NCBI GenBank assembly: GCA_018883245.1 | Contig: VEQL01000002.1 | Coordinates: forward strand, 92,960-156,959 | Length of the DNA: 64,000 bases | Direction: 5' to 3' | Origin: Chthoniobacterales bacterium | GTDB taxonomy: Bacteria; Verrucomicrobiota; Verrucomicrobiia; Chthoniobacterales; JACTMZ01 | Shown here: positions 16,408 through 25,467 of the stretch, in pieces | How the letters are laid out: every line of letters begins with the position of its first letter | How positions within the stretch are numbered: the stretch's first letter is position 1 | Position numbers and translations under genes: made by a program | Notes under the pieces: model-generated | What the model saw: only the letters and a program-made list of their open reading frames with translations | What the model was told of the DNA's origin: nothing | Database searches by the model: none

Positions 16408-17004
16408 CTATTGCCAAGAAATGATGTCGTCCTTGGCGGTCCCTGAGTTTTTGTCACCTGATCCAAACGTTTTGTCTGGACCAGCTGAAGCTGCAATCAC
16501 GGAATAGTTGAGGTTCGCAAAACCCGCATTTTGAGAGTAGAAATTGTTGATTGCGTTGTCGTAATTGTCATCGAGCCTGATCTTATAAGGTTGTCCCCAA
16601 GGGTCATAAAATACGCCATCCGGTCCGATTCCACCTTTTTTAGCGTTTGAAACTTTAGGCTCAAAAAAAGCGATCATTCTCGGATTGAATCTGATTTTGT
16701 CGTCACCCTCATTTGCGACACCGCGCAAAACAGTTACCAGCCTGTTATTATCCGATTCAAACTCCCCTTTGTCAGCGACAGTCGGCAGTTTGCCATACTC
16801 CAACTGATAAGCCTTGATGGCTGTGACCAATTGCTGAAGGTCATTGCGAGCTTGGGCCTTCCGGCCTTGCTCAAGCGCCCCTTGAACTGCCGGAAACGCC
16901 AAGCCGGCCAGAACAGCGATAATCGCGATGACGACGAGAAGTTCGATAAGGGTGAAGGCGTTGCGGCGGAGGGCGGGGCGGGGCAGGGATGATTTGAGGG
17001 TCAT
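16408..17004 (-). CDS. GspG-like type II pseudopilin (second copy)
   Basis: A 198-residue protein from the ATG at 17004 (MTLKSSLPRP). The prepilin leader ends RRNA, followed by FTLIELLVVIAIIAVLAGLA with Glu21 at +5. The long helix continues through QGRKAQARNDLQQLVTAIKA. The C-terminal domain contains FYDPWGQPYKIRLDDNYDN, equivalent to the calcium-binding end of GspG. It lies on the strand opposite to the cassette and converges on it with a 122-bp gap in which no convincing terminator was seen. The upstream reading frame to 17094 is unlikely to be coding. Confidence 0.85.
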   Translation of the reverse strand: MTLKSSLPRPALRRNAFTLIELLVVIAIIAVLAGLAFPAVQGALEQGRKAQARNDLQQLVTAIKAYQLEYGKLPTVADKGEFESDNNRLVTVLRGVANEGDDKIRFNPRMIAFFEPKVSNAKKGGIGPDGVFYDPWGQPYKIRLDDNYDNAINNFYSQNAGFANLNYSVIAASAGPDKTFGSGDKNSGTAKDDIISWQ

Positions 17005-17150
17005 GGTCGTGATGAACTGGGGACTATTTAGCCCGCGGCGGCCGCGCCCGCAAACTTTTGCTTCGGGCGACGATTGTGCGGGCAGTCTGAACACGGCTTG
17101 CGCCCGTTAAACAATCGTGTATCCAGTTGGTAAGTCACGTTTCCCCCCTT

Positions 17151-17591
17151 GTGAACACCGGCTCCAAATCGCCGCGCTACATCCAACGTCAGCACGAGCG
17201 TCGTTTTCTCTCGGCGATTGCGCCTTTGGTTTGGTTTGTGGGGCTGATTGGCATCGGCCTGCTGGCTACACTGTTCGTCCAATACGGTGTGCGCGGTGGC
17301 GTGCCCTCGTGGCTGTGGGTGGTTGCGGGTGTGTTGCTCGCTGTTCCGCTCGGCTTCTTCGCGTTCATGCTCTTCCGAGGCCATCTTCGCCGCGCGGTTA
17401 AATCCCGGCGTCCACATGCACCGCAGCAGATGCGCGCGGCCGGAGGATTTGTGCCGCCGCAACCCATTGCGCCCGTAAGCCTACGCAGCGCCGATGCCTT
17501 GAAAAGCAAATCGGAGGGATTGGGGCGCCCGGATTCGCATCGTCAATCCTTCGATAAAGGAACAAGCCGCGACAAATACCAGAGCCGTTGA
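17151..17591 (+). CDS. Small two-helix membrane protein
   Basis: About 146 residues from the GTG at 17151; a TTG at 17127 is also possible. Two hydrophobic helices are predicted, at roughly residues 25-46 and 53-74, separated by a short loop and followed by a basic RGHLRRAVKSRR segment. The remaining 60 residues are polar, Pro/Gln-rich and probably disordered and cytoplasmic. No family is recognised. It precedes the DUF1800/DUF1501 pair by 45 bp and may be transcribed with it. The start is uncertain, and the gene is a prediction based on membrane topology alone. Confidence 0.5.
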   Translation: MNTGSKSPRYIQRQHERRFLSAIAPLVWFVGLIGIGLLATLFVQYGVRGGVPSWLWVVAGVLLAVPLGFFAFMLFRGHLRRAVKSRRPHAPQQMRAAGGFVPPQPIAPVSLRSADALKSKSEGLGRPDSHRQSFDKGTSRDKYQSR

Positions 17592-17636
17592 CTTTTTTCC
17601 GCATCGCACGCGCGGGTGCGGGGTTAAAGGACTCGT

Positions 17637-19046
17637 ATGGCTGTCGCAACTCAAGTGCAGTGGAACGCGCGGACAGCAGCACATTTGCTGCGGCGGGCTG
17701 GCTTCGGGGGAACTCCGGAGGAGGCGGCCAGACTCGAGGCCCTCGGGATGGAGGGGGCAGTGGACCATCTGCTCCAACCCAGCGAAGGCGGTCTTGATGC
17801 GCCGGCAACCGATCCGGCAGAGCGGGAGAAAGAAAGAAGACTCCGGCAGGCGCGCAAAAACGGGAAAGACGAGGAGTTTCGACGTTTCAAACGCCAACAG
17901 ATGGAAGCGTTCCGCGACATCCAATATTGGTGGTTGCGGCGCATGAGGGATCCGCGGCAAGCAGTGTCCGAGAAGCTGACACTTTTCTGGCACGGACATT
18001 TCGCGACGAGCCAGACCAAGGTGCGCTGCAATCATGCAATGCTGTTGCAAAATCAGACCTTGCGGCGACTCGGCAGCGGTCCTTTCCGGGATTTGTGCGA
18101 GGCCATGGTTTGCGACCCTGCAATGCTCGTGTGGCTCGACGGACGCCAGAACCAAGCGAAAGCACCGAACGAGAATTTCTCGCGCGAGGTGATGGAGCTT
18201 TTCACGCTCGGGGAAGGGAACTACACGGAGGATGATATTCGCGAGGCGGCCCGCGCTTTCACCGGTTGGGTGGTGCACCGCGACAATGGGCAGGCGGATT
18301 TCGTGCCGCGGCGATACGACAGCGGAGAGAAAGTTATTTTCGGAAAACGCGGACGATTCGATGCCGCTGGAACGATCGACCTGTTGTGCTCACTGCCGCG
18401 CTGCGCAGAATTTCTGGCGGGAAAACTTTGGGAGTTCTACGCGGGAAGGGCACCTTCGCCGGAGCTCGCCCCTGCTCTGGCATCCCGCTACGGGGAGGAG
18501 AAGCTGCACACGGGCAAGTTTCTGCGCTTTGCCTTCACGCACCCGGAGTTCTACTCGGACCGAGTTCGCTCCTCGCAGGTGAAAAGTCCCGTGCAGTGGC
18601 TTGTGCAGGCCTCGTCCGAGCTGGGACGGCAACTGCTGCCGCCGGGAGTTGCTTTGCCTCTCGTCTCCGACCTCGGTCAGAGGCTCTTTCAACCTCCAAG
18701 CGTCAAAGGGTGGGATGGTGGAGCGGCGTGGATCAACAGTGCCACGCTGATACGCCGGAGCAACACCGCCCGCCTTTTCGTTTCGGTCGCACCTCCGCTG
18801 CCAGAGATCGGCGAAAGCTCTCTTGACGCACTGGCTTGGCGCAATGTCGCGCCGCCCGAAGCGCGCGTGTCCGCCGACGCGCTGCAAAAGCGGCTTGAGG
18901 CGGTGTTTCTCGCTGCTGCGCCGTCTACGACCACACGGCATCACCTCGGCTCGGTGCTGGAGAAAAAGGCCTTCCCTTGCACGGATGAGACCGTGCGCGA
19001 GGCGTCGATGGTTTTGCTTGCCGCGCCGGAATACAACCTCTGCTGA
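17637..19046 (+). CDS. DUF1800 family protein
   Basis: A 469-residue protein with the DUF1800 pattern. The N-terminal region has HLLRRAGFGGTPEE. Central segments are KLTLFWHGHFATSQ and NENFSREVMELFTLGEGNYTE. Near the C-terminus lie FQPPSVKGWDGG and the aliphatic tail LLAAPEYNL. The function is unknown. The family is widespread in Verrucomicrobia and Planctomycetes and is habitually encoded next to DUF1501 proteins, as here with a 6-bp gap. No signal peptide is seen, whereas the partner carries a Tat signal. The pairing suggests export as a complex, but that is inference. Confidence 0.9.
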   Translation: MAVATQVQWNARTAAHLLRRAGFGGTPEEAARLEALGMEGAVDHLLQPSEGGLDAPATDPAEREKERRLRQARKNGKDEEFRRFKRQQMEAFRDIQYWWLRRMRDPRQAVSEKLTLFWHGHFATSQTKVRCNHAMLLQNQTLRRLGSGPFRDLCEAMVCDPAMLVWLDGRQNQAKAPNENFSREVMELFTLGEGNYTEDDIREAARAFTGWVVHRDNGQADFVPRRYDSGEKVIFGKRGRFDAAGTIDLLCSLPRCAEFLAGKLWEFYAGRAPSPELAPALASRYGEEKLHTGKFLRFAFTHPEFYSDRVRSSQVKSPVQWLVQASSELGRQLLPPGVALPLVSDLGQRLFQPPSVKGWDGGAAWINSATLIRRSNTARLFVSVAPPLPEIGESSLDALAWRNVAPPEARVSADALQKRLEAVFLAAAPSTTTRHHLGSVLEKKAFPCTDETVREASMVLLAAPEYNLC

Positions 19047-19052
19047 AACGCC

Positions 19053-20336
19053 ATGAACGAACATCTTTTCACGCGCCGCCGCTTCCTGCGCACCACGTTG
19101 CTTGGGGGCGCAGTCGCCACGACGGTTCCATCTTTCATCGACCGCACATTCGCCGCGCTGCTCGAGTCGGCGGAAACCGGTTTCTCCACGGCAACCGGCA
19201 AGGACAGCACGATCCTTGTCGTGATGCAGTTGGCAGGAGGCAACGACGGACTCAACACGGTCGTGCCCTTCGCGGACGACGCGTATTACAGCGCCCGCCC
19301 GGCACTGGCGATCCCGGCGGCTAAAGTGCTCCGCGTGAACGACCATTGCGGACTTCACCCGTCCTTGACGAATCTCGCGTCGATGCTCGGCGAGGGCAGC
19401 GCTGCCATCGTCCAGGGTGTGGGCTATCCGAACCCGAACCGTTCTCATTTTCGCGCGACGGAGATCTGGCACACGGCGAGCGATTCCGACAAGATGGACA
19501 CATACGGCTGGCTGGGCCGTTATTGCGATGCGGCCTGCAGTGGCGAAGATCCCGGGCAGGCCATCGCCACGGCGGACCAGTTGCCGCAGGCCTTGCGGTC
19601 CAAGTCGGGCAAGGCCATCGCCATCGGCTCGCCGCAGGACTACCGGTTCCAGCAAGGCATGGATCCGGCGCCAGCCGAGCCTGACGATGACGAGGCAGCG
19701 CCGGACGGTGGCTCGATTGACATGCTTTTCGGATCGTCAGCGCCCGAGACCGGCCTTGCCGATTTTCTCCAGCGTGCCGCGCTGGACGCAGCGGCGTCTT
19801 CCGCGCAAGTGCAGGACATTCTGCGGAAAGCCCGCAGCAGCAAGGAATATCCCGCATCGGATCTCGGTCGTCGCCTGAAACTCGTGGCCCAGCTCATCGG
19901 TGGCGGCATGCCCGCGCGCGTTTACTATGTTTCCCTCGGAGGTTTCGACACGCACGCGAACCAGACCGGCGCCCACGACCGGCAGCTTCGCGTGTTCGAC
20001 GAGGCGGTGGCCGCTTTTTGCCGCGACCTCAAAGATCAGGGGAATTTCGATCGCGTGACTTTGCTGACCTTCAGCGAGTTCGGTCGGCGCGTTGCGCAGA
20101 ATGCGAGCAATGGCACCGACCACGGAGCGGCGGCGCCTCTGTTTCTTTTTGGCGGAGGCGTGAAAGCCGGAATCCATTGCGAGCATCCAAGTCTGACCAA
20201 GCTATACCGTGGCGATCTGGTGCATGGCACGGACTTCCGTCGAGTTTATGCCACCATTCTCGAGCGCTGGCTGGCTACACCTTCGAAGCCTGTGCTTGGA
20301 CGCGACTTCGGGACACTTGATCTGTTCCGCGCATAG
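19053..20336 (+). CDS. DUF1501 family Tat-exported protein
   Basis: A 427-residue protein. The N-terminus TRRRFLRTTLLGGAVATT is a twin-arginine signal, so the protein is folded before export. DUF1501 hallmarks follow: VVMQLAGGNDGLNTVVPF early, YVSLGGFDTHANQ in the middle, and LLTFSEFGRRVAQNASNGTD with a DHGAAAPLF stretch late. The family belongs to the alkaline phosphatase/sulfatase-like superfamily, but no substrate has been assigned. Its gene follows DUF1800 by 6 bp, the usual arrangement. The acidic insert at residues 207-220 (EPDDDEAAPDGG) is probably a flexible loop. Confidence 0.92.
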   Translation: MNEHLFTRRRFLRTTLLGGAVATTVPSFIDRTFAALLESAETGFSTATGKDSTILVVMQLAGGNDGLNTVVPFADDAYYSARPALAIPAAKVLRVNDHCGLHPSLTNLASMLGEGSAAIVQGVGYPNPNRSHFRATEIWHTASDSDKMDTYGWLGRYCDAACSGEDPGQAIATADQLPQALRSKSGKAIAIGSPQDYRFQQGMDPAPAEPDDDEAAPDGGSIDMLFGSSAPETGLADFLQRAALDAAASSAQVQDILRKARSSKEYPASDLGRRLKLVAQLIGGGMPARVYYVSLGGFDTHANQTGAHDRQLRVFDEAVAAFCRDLKDQGNFDRVTLLTFSEFGRRVAQNASNGTDHGAAAPLFLFGGGVKAGIHCEHPSLTKLYRGDLVHGTDFRRVYATILERWLATPSKPVLGRDFGTLDLFRA

Positions 20337-20468
20337 GGCACTCGGGTAAAACTTGGCCTCGGGTTTTTGGCAGATCGCTTTTTACGAAGGCGCTGCGGTG
20401 CTGCATTTACGGGGTTGGGTGCTGCCTGCCGGCTCGACGTGCCGGCTTTCAGTTGGCAGAGTCCGGCC

Positions 20469-21131
20469 ATGACGACTCCGCTTTTTGATCCTGTGCTGGC
20501 CGAAAAAGTCTCGCAAGCCGGCGTCGTGGCGGTGCTGGTGGTCGATGATGTCGGCGATGCAGTCCCTTTGGCCCGGGCGCTGCTTGAAGGTGGCGTGAAT
20601 GTCATGGAGCTGACCATGCGCACGCCGGCGGCTATCGAGGCGCTCGTGCAGATTCGTCGCGAGGCGCCGGAAATGACGGCCGGCATCGGCACCATCCTGA
20701 CGGTAGAGCAGTTGCATGCCGCACGCAAAGCCGGAGCGGCGTTCGGGGTGTCGCCGGGTTGCAATCCGCGCCTACTTGCGGCCGCGCGGGAGGCTGAGTT
20801 TTCTTTCGGTCCCGGCGTGGCCACGCCGAGCGATATCGAGACGGCGCTCGAATACGGTTGCCGCTTGCTGAAATTCTTTCCCGCCGAGCAACTCGGCGGA
20901 TTGCCCTATCTTGCTGCCATGGCTGCGCCCTACGCGCACCTTGGGTTGCGCTACATACCGCTCGGGGGATTGACACCGAAAAATGCCGGCGCGTATCTCC
21001 GCGACAAAATCATAGCTGCCATCGGCGGGTCCTGGATCGCGCCGCGCGATGCTATCAAAGCCAAAGATTGGGCGACGATCGCTTCCAACGCCCGTGCCGC
21101 CCGGCAGTTGGTGGAGCAACGCCAAGCATGA
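20469..21131 (+). CDS. eda: KDPG/KHG aldolase
   Basis: A 220-residue TIM-barrel aldolase from the ATG at 20469. Catalytic features of 2-dehydro-3-deoxy-phosphogluconate/4-hydroxy-2-oxoglutarate aldolases are present: ELTMRTP with Glu47, GIGTILTVEQ, GVSPGCNP, and the Schiff-base Lys135 in LLKFFPAEQLGG. It cleaves KDPG to pyruvate and glyceraldehyde 3-phosphate. It opens a run of carbohydrate genes (ThuA-like, sugar isomerase, Gfo/Idh oxidoreductase), so it may act at the end of a sugar-acid pathway and not in classical Entner-Doudoroff flux. Confidence 0.92.
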   Translation: MTTPLFDPVLAEKVSQAGVVAVLVVDDVGDAVPLARALLEGGVNVMELTMRTPAAIEALVQIRREAPEMTAGIGTILTVEQLHAARKAGAAFGVSPGCNPRLLAAAREAEFSFGPGVATPSDIETALEYGCRLLKFFPAEQLGGLPYLAAMAAPYAHLGLRYIPLGGLTPKNAGAYLRDKIIAAIGGSWIAPRDAIKAKDWATIASNARAARQLVEQRQA

Positions 21132-21241
21132 AGTCCGGCTTTCAGGCGCACCGCTCTGTCTACGGTGGACCTCTGCAGGTTTCACGCGAATAGGCAGTTG
21201 CGATTGCAAAATCCGCCAGTTGCATTGATTTTTGCCGATCC

Positions 21242-22006
21242 ATGAGCATCCGCGTCACCGTTTGGGGCGAATTCCGCCACGAGAAGAAAAACCCCGCAGT
21301 CGCGGCGATTTATCCCGACGGCATGCACGAGACGATTGCAGCGTTTTTGCGCAAAGATCCGGAACTCGAGGTATGCACGGCCTGGCTGGACCAACCGGAA
21401 CACGGCCTTTGCGTGGACCGGTTGGAAAAAACCGATGTTCTCGTCTGGTGGGGGCACATGGCGCACGGGGATGTCGCTGATGCGGTGGTCGAGTGCGTCC
21501 ACCGCCGCGTGCTCGAAGGCATGGGACTTGTCGCTTTGCACTCGGGCCATTACTCGAAAATTTTCAAACGCCTCATGGGCACGACATGTTCGCTCAAATG
21601 GCGGGAAGCGACCGACAAAGAGCGCGTGTGGAATGTTGCGCCGCACCATCCGATCACCTCCGGGCTTGGCGAATTTTTCGAGATTCCCGCCGAGGAAATG
21701 TATGGCGAGCCGTTCGGTATCCCCGCGCCGGACGAGCTGATCTTCATTTCGTGGTTCACCGGCGGCGAAGTATTCCGCAGTGGAGCGACGTGGCAACGCG
21801 GAAACGGCCGGGTGTTTTATTTCCGTCCAGGACACGAGACTTATCCGACTTATCACGACGCGAATGTGCAGCGCGTCATCACCAATGGCGTCAAATGGGC
21901 GCGCTCGACGGTCCGTATCCCCGACGTCTGCGCGAATTCGCCTCCGCTTGAGCCTTTGCCGGAGGACTCTGCGGCCGCGGAACGTTCCGCCGTGGGTTTC
22001 CGCTGA
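21242..22006 (+). CDS. ThuA-like trehalose-utilisation family protein
   Basis: A 254-residue protein with a flavodoxin/GATase-like fold signature of the ThuA family. It shows [10 protein letters not shown] at the N-terminus, the strand-loop [28 protein letters not shown], and the late segment [18 protein letters not shown] with conserved histidines. ThuA proteins are linked to degradation of trehalose and related disaccharides, but their chemistry is poorly known. The neighbours support a cytoplasmic role in sugar catabolism. The gap to the aldolase is 110 bp. Confidence 0.9.
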   Translation: MSIRVTVWGEFRHEKKNPAVAAIYPDGMHETIAAFLRKDPELEVCTAWLDQPEHGLCVDRLEKTDVLVWWGHMAHGDVADAVVECVHRRVLEGMGLVALHSGHYSKIFKRLMGTTCSLKWREATDKERVWNVAPHHPITSGLGEFFEIPAEEMYGEPFGIPAPDELIFISWFTGGEVFRSGATWQRGNGRVFYFRPGHETYPTYHDANVQRVITNGVKWARSTVRIPDVCANSPPLEPLPEDSAAAERSAVGFR

Positions 22007-22209
22007 CTTTAGGTTGCCGCAAAAGCAGCCGGCTTGCTGCAGACCAAGTGCGGGTGCTACTACGCCAACATTGTCGCGCGGCAGACGGACGGAGCAGTGC
22101 CGGCCGCCGCAATCGTGTGAACAAGGCGACCGCTTCTCGTTCTCGACTTGGCGGCGAAAAGTGAGAAAGTCGTGTGTTCCATTCCCGCCAAATTCCACTG
22201 AATTCTCCC

Positions 22210-23253
22210 ATGAAAAGACCTGTCACTCTCTTCACTGGCCAATGGGCTGATCTGCCGCTTGCCGAACTCGCTCCTTTGGCCAAACGCATGGGCTACGACG
22301 GCCTCGAACTTGCCTGCTGGGGAGACCATTTCGAGGTTGACCGCGCCCTGTCTTCAAAATCCTACGTCCGCGAAAAATGGGAATTGCTCTCGGACCATGG
22401 GCTGACCTGCTTTGCCATCTCGAACCATCTCGTCGGCCAGGCGGTATGCGATCTTATCGATGAGCGGCACAAAGCCATATTACCGCCGGAAGTCTGGGGC
22501 AACGGCGATCCTGAGAGTGTTCGCCGGCGCGCGGCGAAGCAAATGATCGCCGCAGGCAGGGCAGCGCGCGCTTTTTTCGACACGAAGCCCGGTTATGCGA
22601 AGAGCCGACACCCGGTCACGGTCAATGGATTCACCGGCTCATCCATTTGGCATTCGATCTACTCATTCCCTCCGACCTCGCAGGAATACTGGGACAGAGG
22701 CTTCGCCGATTTCGGGAAACGCTGGCGTCCGATCCTCGACTCTTTCGAAAAAGTCGATGTCAATTTCGGCCTCGAGGTCCATCCGACCGAAATCGCCTTC
22801 GATATCGCCTCGGCCGGGCGTGCGCTGGCCGCGGTCGGAAACCATCCGCGCTTCGGATTCAACTACGACCCGTCGCATCTCGGCTATCAAGGCGTGGATT
22901 ACGTGCAATTCATCCGCTGTTTCGGCCCGCGGATTTTCCACGCGCACATCAAAGACGTATGGTGGGGCAAGGGGACGGGCGATAGCGGGGTGTTCGGCGG
23001 CCATTTGTCCTTCGGCGATCCGCGTCGCTATTGGGATTTTCGTTCGCCGGGCCGCGGGGACATCGATTTCGAGGCGGTGATCGTCGCTCTCAACGACGCC
23101 GGCTATCACGGTCCGCTTTCGGTCGAATGGGAAGATATCCGGATGGACCGCATCCATGGGGCGACTGAAGCGGCGGATTTCACGCGCAAACTCGATTTTC
23201 CGACGAGCGCCGTGGCTTTCGATGCGGCGTTTGCCAAAAAGAAGAAGTCATGA
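22210..23253 (+). CDS. Sugar phosphate isomerase/epimerase (xylose isomerase-like TIM barrel)
   Basis: A 347-residue protein from the ATG at 22210. It has the AP-endonuclease-2/xylose isomerase-like TIM barrel: [14 protein letters not shown] early, then the metal ligand regions [38 protein letters not shown] and [14 protein letters not shown] that together supply Glu, Asp, His and Glu. Such enzymes isomerise or epimerise keto-sugars or inositols. The stop overlaps the start of a Gfo/Idh gene by 4 bp, a classical pairing in inositol- and rare-sugar operons. The exact sugar is not determined. Confidence 0.9.
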   Translation: MKRPVTLFTGQWADLPLAELAPLAKRMGYDGLELACWGDHFEVDRALSSKSYVREKWELLSDHGLTCFAISNHLVGQAVCDLIDERHKAILPPEVWGNGDPESVRRRAAKQMIAAGRAARAFFDTKPGYAKSRHPVTVNGFTGSSIWHSIYSFPPTSQEYWDRGFADFGKRWRPILDSFEKVDVNFGLEVHPTEIAFDIASAGRALAAVGNHPRFGFNYDPSHLGYQGVDYVQFIRCFGPRIFHAHIKDVWWGKGTGDSGVFGGHLSFGDPRRYWDFRSPGRGDIDFEAVIVALNDAGYHGPLSVEWEDIRMDRIHGATEAADFTRKLDFPTSAVAFDAAFAKKKKS

Positions 23254-24416
23254 GCGCCGCGACCCGCAAAATCCGCATGGGCATGGTCGGAGGCGGCCGC
23301 GGTGCATTCATCGGCGCTGTCCACCGTGCGGCAGCGGCACTTGATGGACAGATCGCACTGGTTTGCGGTGCGTTCAGCAGCGACCCGCAGCGCTCGAAAG
23401 ATTCGGGTGCCGATTTGTTCCTGCCGCCGGAGCGCTGTTACGGAACATTCGAAGAAATGATGGCCAACGAGGCTGCGTTGCCGCGGGACTTGCGCATGGA
23501 CTTCGTATCCATCGTCACCCCGAATCATTTGCATTTTGCGCCGGCCAAGGCGGCGCTGGAACACGGATTCCATGTCGTCTCCGACAAACCTGCGACTTTC
23601 AATCTCGCGGAAGCCAGGGCACTCGGCGACTTGCTTGATCGCACCGGGTTGCTCTACGCGCTCACGCACAACTACACGGGATATCCTCTGGTCAAGGAGG
23701 CGCGCGAGATCATCCGCTCTGGGCGTCTCGGCAAGATCCGCAAAGTTGTCGTCGAATACCCTCAGGGCTGGCTGGCCACCCGCTTGGAAGAAACGGGACA
23801 GAAGCAAGCCTCGTGGCGGACGGATCCCGCGCGCTCCGGTGCGGCCGGATGTCTCGGCGACATCGGGACGCACGCCGAGAACCTTGCTGAATACATCACA
23901 AGTCTGCGGATCAAAGAACTGGCCGCGGACTTGACGGCTTTCGTCCCGGGGCGCCGGCTCGATGACGACGCCAATATTTTGCTGCGCTTCGAGGGCGGCG
24001 CCAAGGGTGTGCTGCACGCTTCGCAGATCTCGGTCGGCGAGGAGAACAATCTGAACATTCGCGTTTATGGCGAACTCGGCGGGCTCGAATGGCACCAGCA
24101 GGAGCCGAATACGCTTCTGCTCAAGTGGCCGGATCGTCCGACCGAAATCCTGCGCGCAGGCATGGGTTACCTCGGCAAGTCCGCGGCAGAAAACACGCGT
24201 GTTCCTCCCGGACATCCGGAGGGTTACCTCGAGGCGTTTGCGAACATTTATCGCAACTTTGCCAGCCACCTCCGTGCGGTGATGGAAAAACGCGAACCGG
24301 ATCCATCCGCGCTCGACTATCCGAAAATCGCCGACGGCATCCGCGGCATGGCGTTTATCGAAGCCGCGGTGGAAAGCTCGAAAAACAACGCGCGCTGGAC
24401 CTTCTTGCCCGGGTAA
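23250..24416 (+). CDS. Gfo/Idh/MocA family NAD(P)-dependent oxidoreductase
   Basis: A 388-residue protein. An N-terminal Rossmann fold carries [12 protein letters not shown] and the strand [16 protein letters not shown]. The family EKP motif appears as DKP in [14 protein letters not shown]. The C-terminal alpha/beta domain includes [13 protein letters not shown] with the conserved catalytic-region His. It would oxidise or reduce a sugar or inositol hydroxyl. It is translationally coupled (ATGA) to the preceding isomerase and completes the carbohydrate group started by the aldolase. Convergent with aroK. Confidence 0.93.
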   Translation: MSAATRKIRMGMVGGGRGAFIGAVHRAAAALDGQIALVCGAFSSDPQRSKDSGADLFLPPERCYGTFEEMMANEAALPRDLRMDFVSIVTPNHLHFAPAKAALEHGFHVVSDKPATFNLAEARALGDLLDRTGLLYALTHNYTGYPLVKEAREIIRSGRLGKIRKVVVEYPQGWLATRLEETGQKQASWRTDPARSGAAGCLGDIGTHAENLAEYITSLRIKELAADLTAFVPGRRLDDDANILLRFEGGAKGVLHASQISVGEENNLNIRVYGELGGLEWHQQEPNTLLLKWPDRPTEILRAGMGYLGKSAAENTRVPPGHPEGYLEAFANIYRNFASHLRAVMEKREPDPSALDYPKIADGIRGMAFIEAAVESSKNNARWTFLPG

Positions 24417-24522
24417 AAAATCTTTCCGGGAAACTCGCGGGGCTTCTCGCCCTGGGGTTGCTGTCGAAGGTCCGCTGAATCCTCGAGCACGCTGCGCCAC
24501 CCCGCGGGGGTCGGGACAGGTT

Positions 24523-25026
24523 CTACTGCAGGGCGGCTAGGACGGCTTCGGCGGTTTGCCGGTGGCTCAGTTTTCCGGAGTCGATGCGGACAGTGGCGGC
24601 TTCGCGGTAGAGAGGTTCGCGGGCGCGGTAAAGTTCCTCCAGCGTGCGGCGCGGATCGGCTGTGCGCAGGAGAGGGCGTTTGCTGTGTTTGACGCGCTGG
24701 TGCAGTTGCTCCGGCGTGGCGTCGAGCCAGACAACCGGACCGATCTGCGGAAGGATTGCGCGGTTGTCGGCGGAGATAATGACGCCGCCGCCGGTGGCAA
24801 CGATGAGTCCGAGGCGTCCGACAAGGCTTCGGAGGACGCGCGTTTCAATCTCGCGGAAGTGCGCCTCGCCGTGCTGTTTGAAAATCGCCGGGATCGACAT
24901 GCCGGCCTCCAGGGTGACGAGCGTGTCGGTATCCACCAGGGCGTAGCCGGTGAGCGACGCGAGGATCCGGCCGACGCTGGATTTGCCGGATCCCATGAAT
25001 CCGACGAGGACCAGATTGCGAAACAC
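24523..25026 (-). CDS. aroK: Shikimate kinase
   Basis: A 167-residue P-loop kinase. Walker A is GFMGSGKSS at residues 9-17. Shikimate-binding features include DTD at 32-34, the HFREIE segment, and the VATGGGVII loop. The lid region carries KRPLLR. It phosphorylates shikimate in the chorismate (aromatic amino acid) pathway. It starts 3 bp after the stop of the cold-shock gene, so the two are probably co-transcribed, an unusual but simple pairing. Length is normal for the family. Confidence 0.95.
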   Translation of the reverse strand: MFRNLVLVGFMGSGKSSVGRILASLTGYALVDTDTLVTLEAGMSIPAIFKQHGEAHFREIETRVLRSLVGRLGLIVATGGGVIISADNRAILPQIGPVVWLDATPEQLHQRVKHSKRPLLRTADPRRTLEELYRAREPLYREAATVRIDSGKLSHRQTAEAVLAALQ

Positions 25027-25028
25027 TT

Positions 25029-25235
25029 TCAGACTTTCACGACGTTCAGGGCTTTGGGTCCGCGCTCGCTGGGCGAGAGTTCGAACTCGACCGCGTCGCC
25101 CTCCTCCAGCGTTTTGTAGCCATCGCCGCGAATCTCCGAATAATGCACGAAGATGTCGGCGCTGGCGCCGCTGGGGTCGGTGATAAAGCCGAAGCCCTTT
25201 TTGTTGTTAAACCATTTTACAATTCCTCGGGACAT
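25029..25235 (-). CDS. Cold-shock domain protein (CspA family)
   Basis: A 68-residue protein comprising one cold-shock domain. It has [18 protein letters not shown] with RNP1 KGFGFI at 13-18, RNP2-like DIFVH at 27-31, and the closing [16 protein letters not shown]. It binds single-stranded RNA/DNA as a chaperone or antiterminator. The ATG at 25235 was chosen because it gives the exact family length; the upstream frame is intergenic. About 230 bp separate it from the divergent sua5, leaving room for a regulated leader. Confidence 0.95.
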   Translation of the reverse strand: MSRGIVKWFNNKKGFGFITDPSGASADIFVHYSEIRGDGYKTLEEGDAVEFELSPSERGPKALNVVKV

Positions 25236-25280
25236 ACATCTGGGGTGGTTTCTTGACGCGATTCTCCGCGTCTGCTGCGT

Positions 25281-25309
25281 ATATGAGTGTGCGCCGGAGG
25301 GGTCGTCAA
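25281..25309 (-). promoter_or_regulatory. Candidate sigma70-type promoter of the cold-shock gene
   Basis: On the minus strand TTGACG (complement of 25304-25309) is followed after 17 bp by TCATAT (complement of 25281-25286). The -35 matches five of six consensus bases, the -10 only three. The spacing is ideal, and it would give a leader of roughly 40 nt before the cspA ATG. Mapping evidence is absent, so this is a pattern match only. Confidence 0.3.
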
Positions 25310-25467
25310 TTGCATATTGGAAAAGGTAATCAACCCGGTCATGATTCGCGGGCTGCGATGTCTGCGCAAAAACACCTCGCCGGCGCTTGCCATCAGTCGT
25401 CGAACGGAGGCCGCAAGAAACTTCGGGCGAGCAGACGGCGATCCGGCAGCGTATCGCATCGGACACC

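Noticed and set aside
10004..17004. Horizontally acquired island because of lower GC
   Set aside because: The region looks more AT-rich, but there are no integrases, repeats or tRNA borders, and pseudopilin genes are naturally rich in Asn, Thr and Ile codons.
23106..24500. 464-codon minus-strand ORF opposite the Gfo/Idh gene
   Set aside because: The plus-strand oxidoreductase has clear motifs and coupled starts; the antisense frame is a shadow.
24417..24522. Terminator at the CCCCGCGGGG palindrome between the Gfo/Idh gene and aroK
   Set aside because: The palindrome is GC-rich by composition and no T tract follows on either strand.
25236..25467. Riboswitch or small RNA in the cspA-sua5 spacer
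   Set aside because: No recognisable riboswitch core or strong conserved-looking hairpin was seen; only a weak promoter match was retained.
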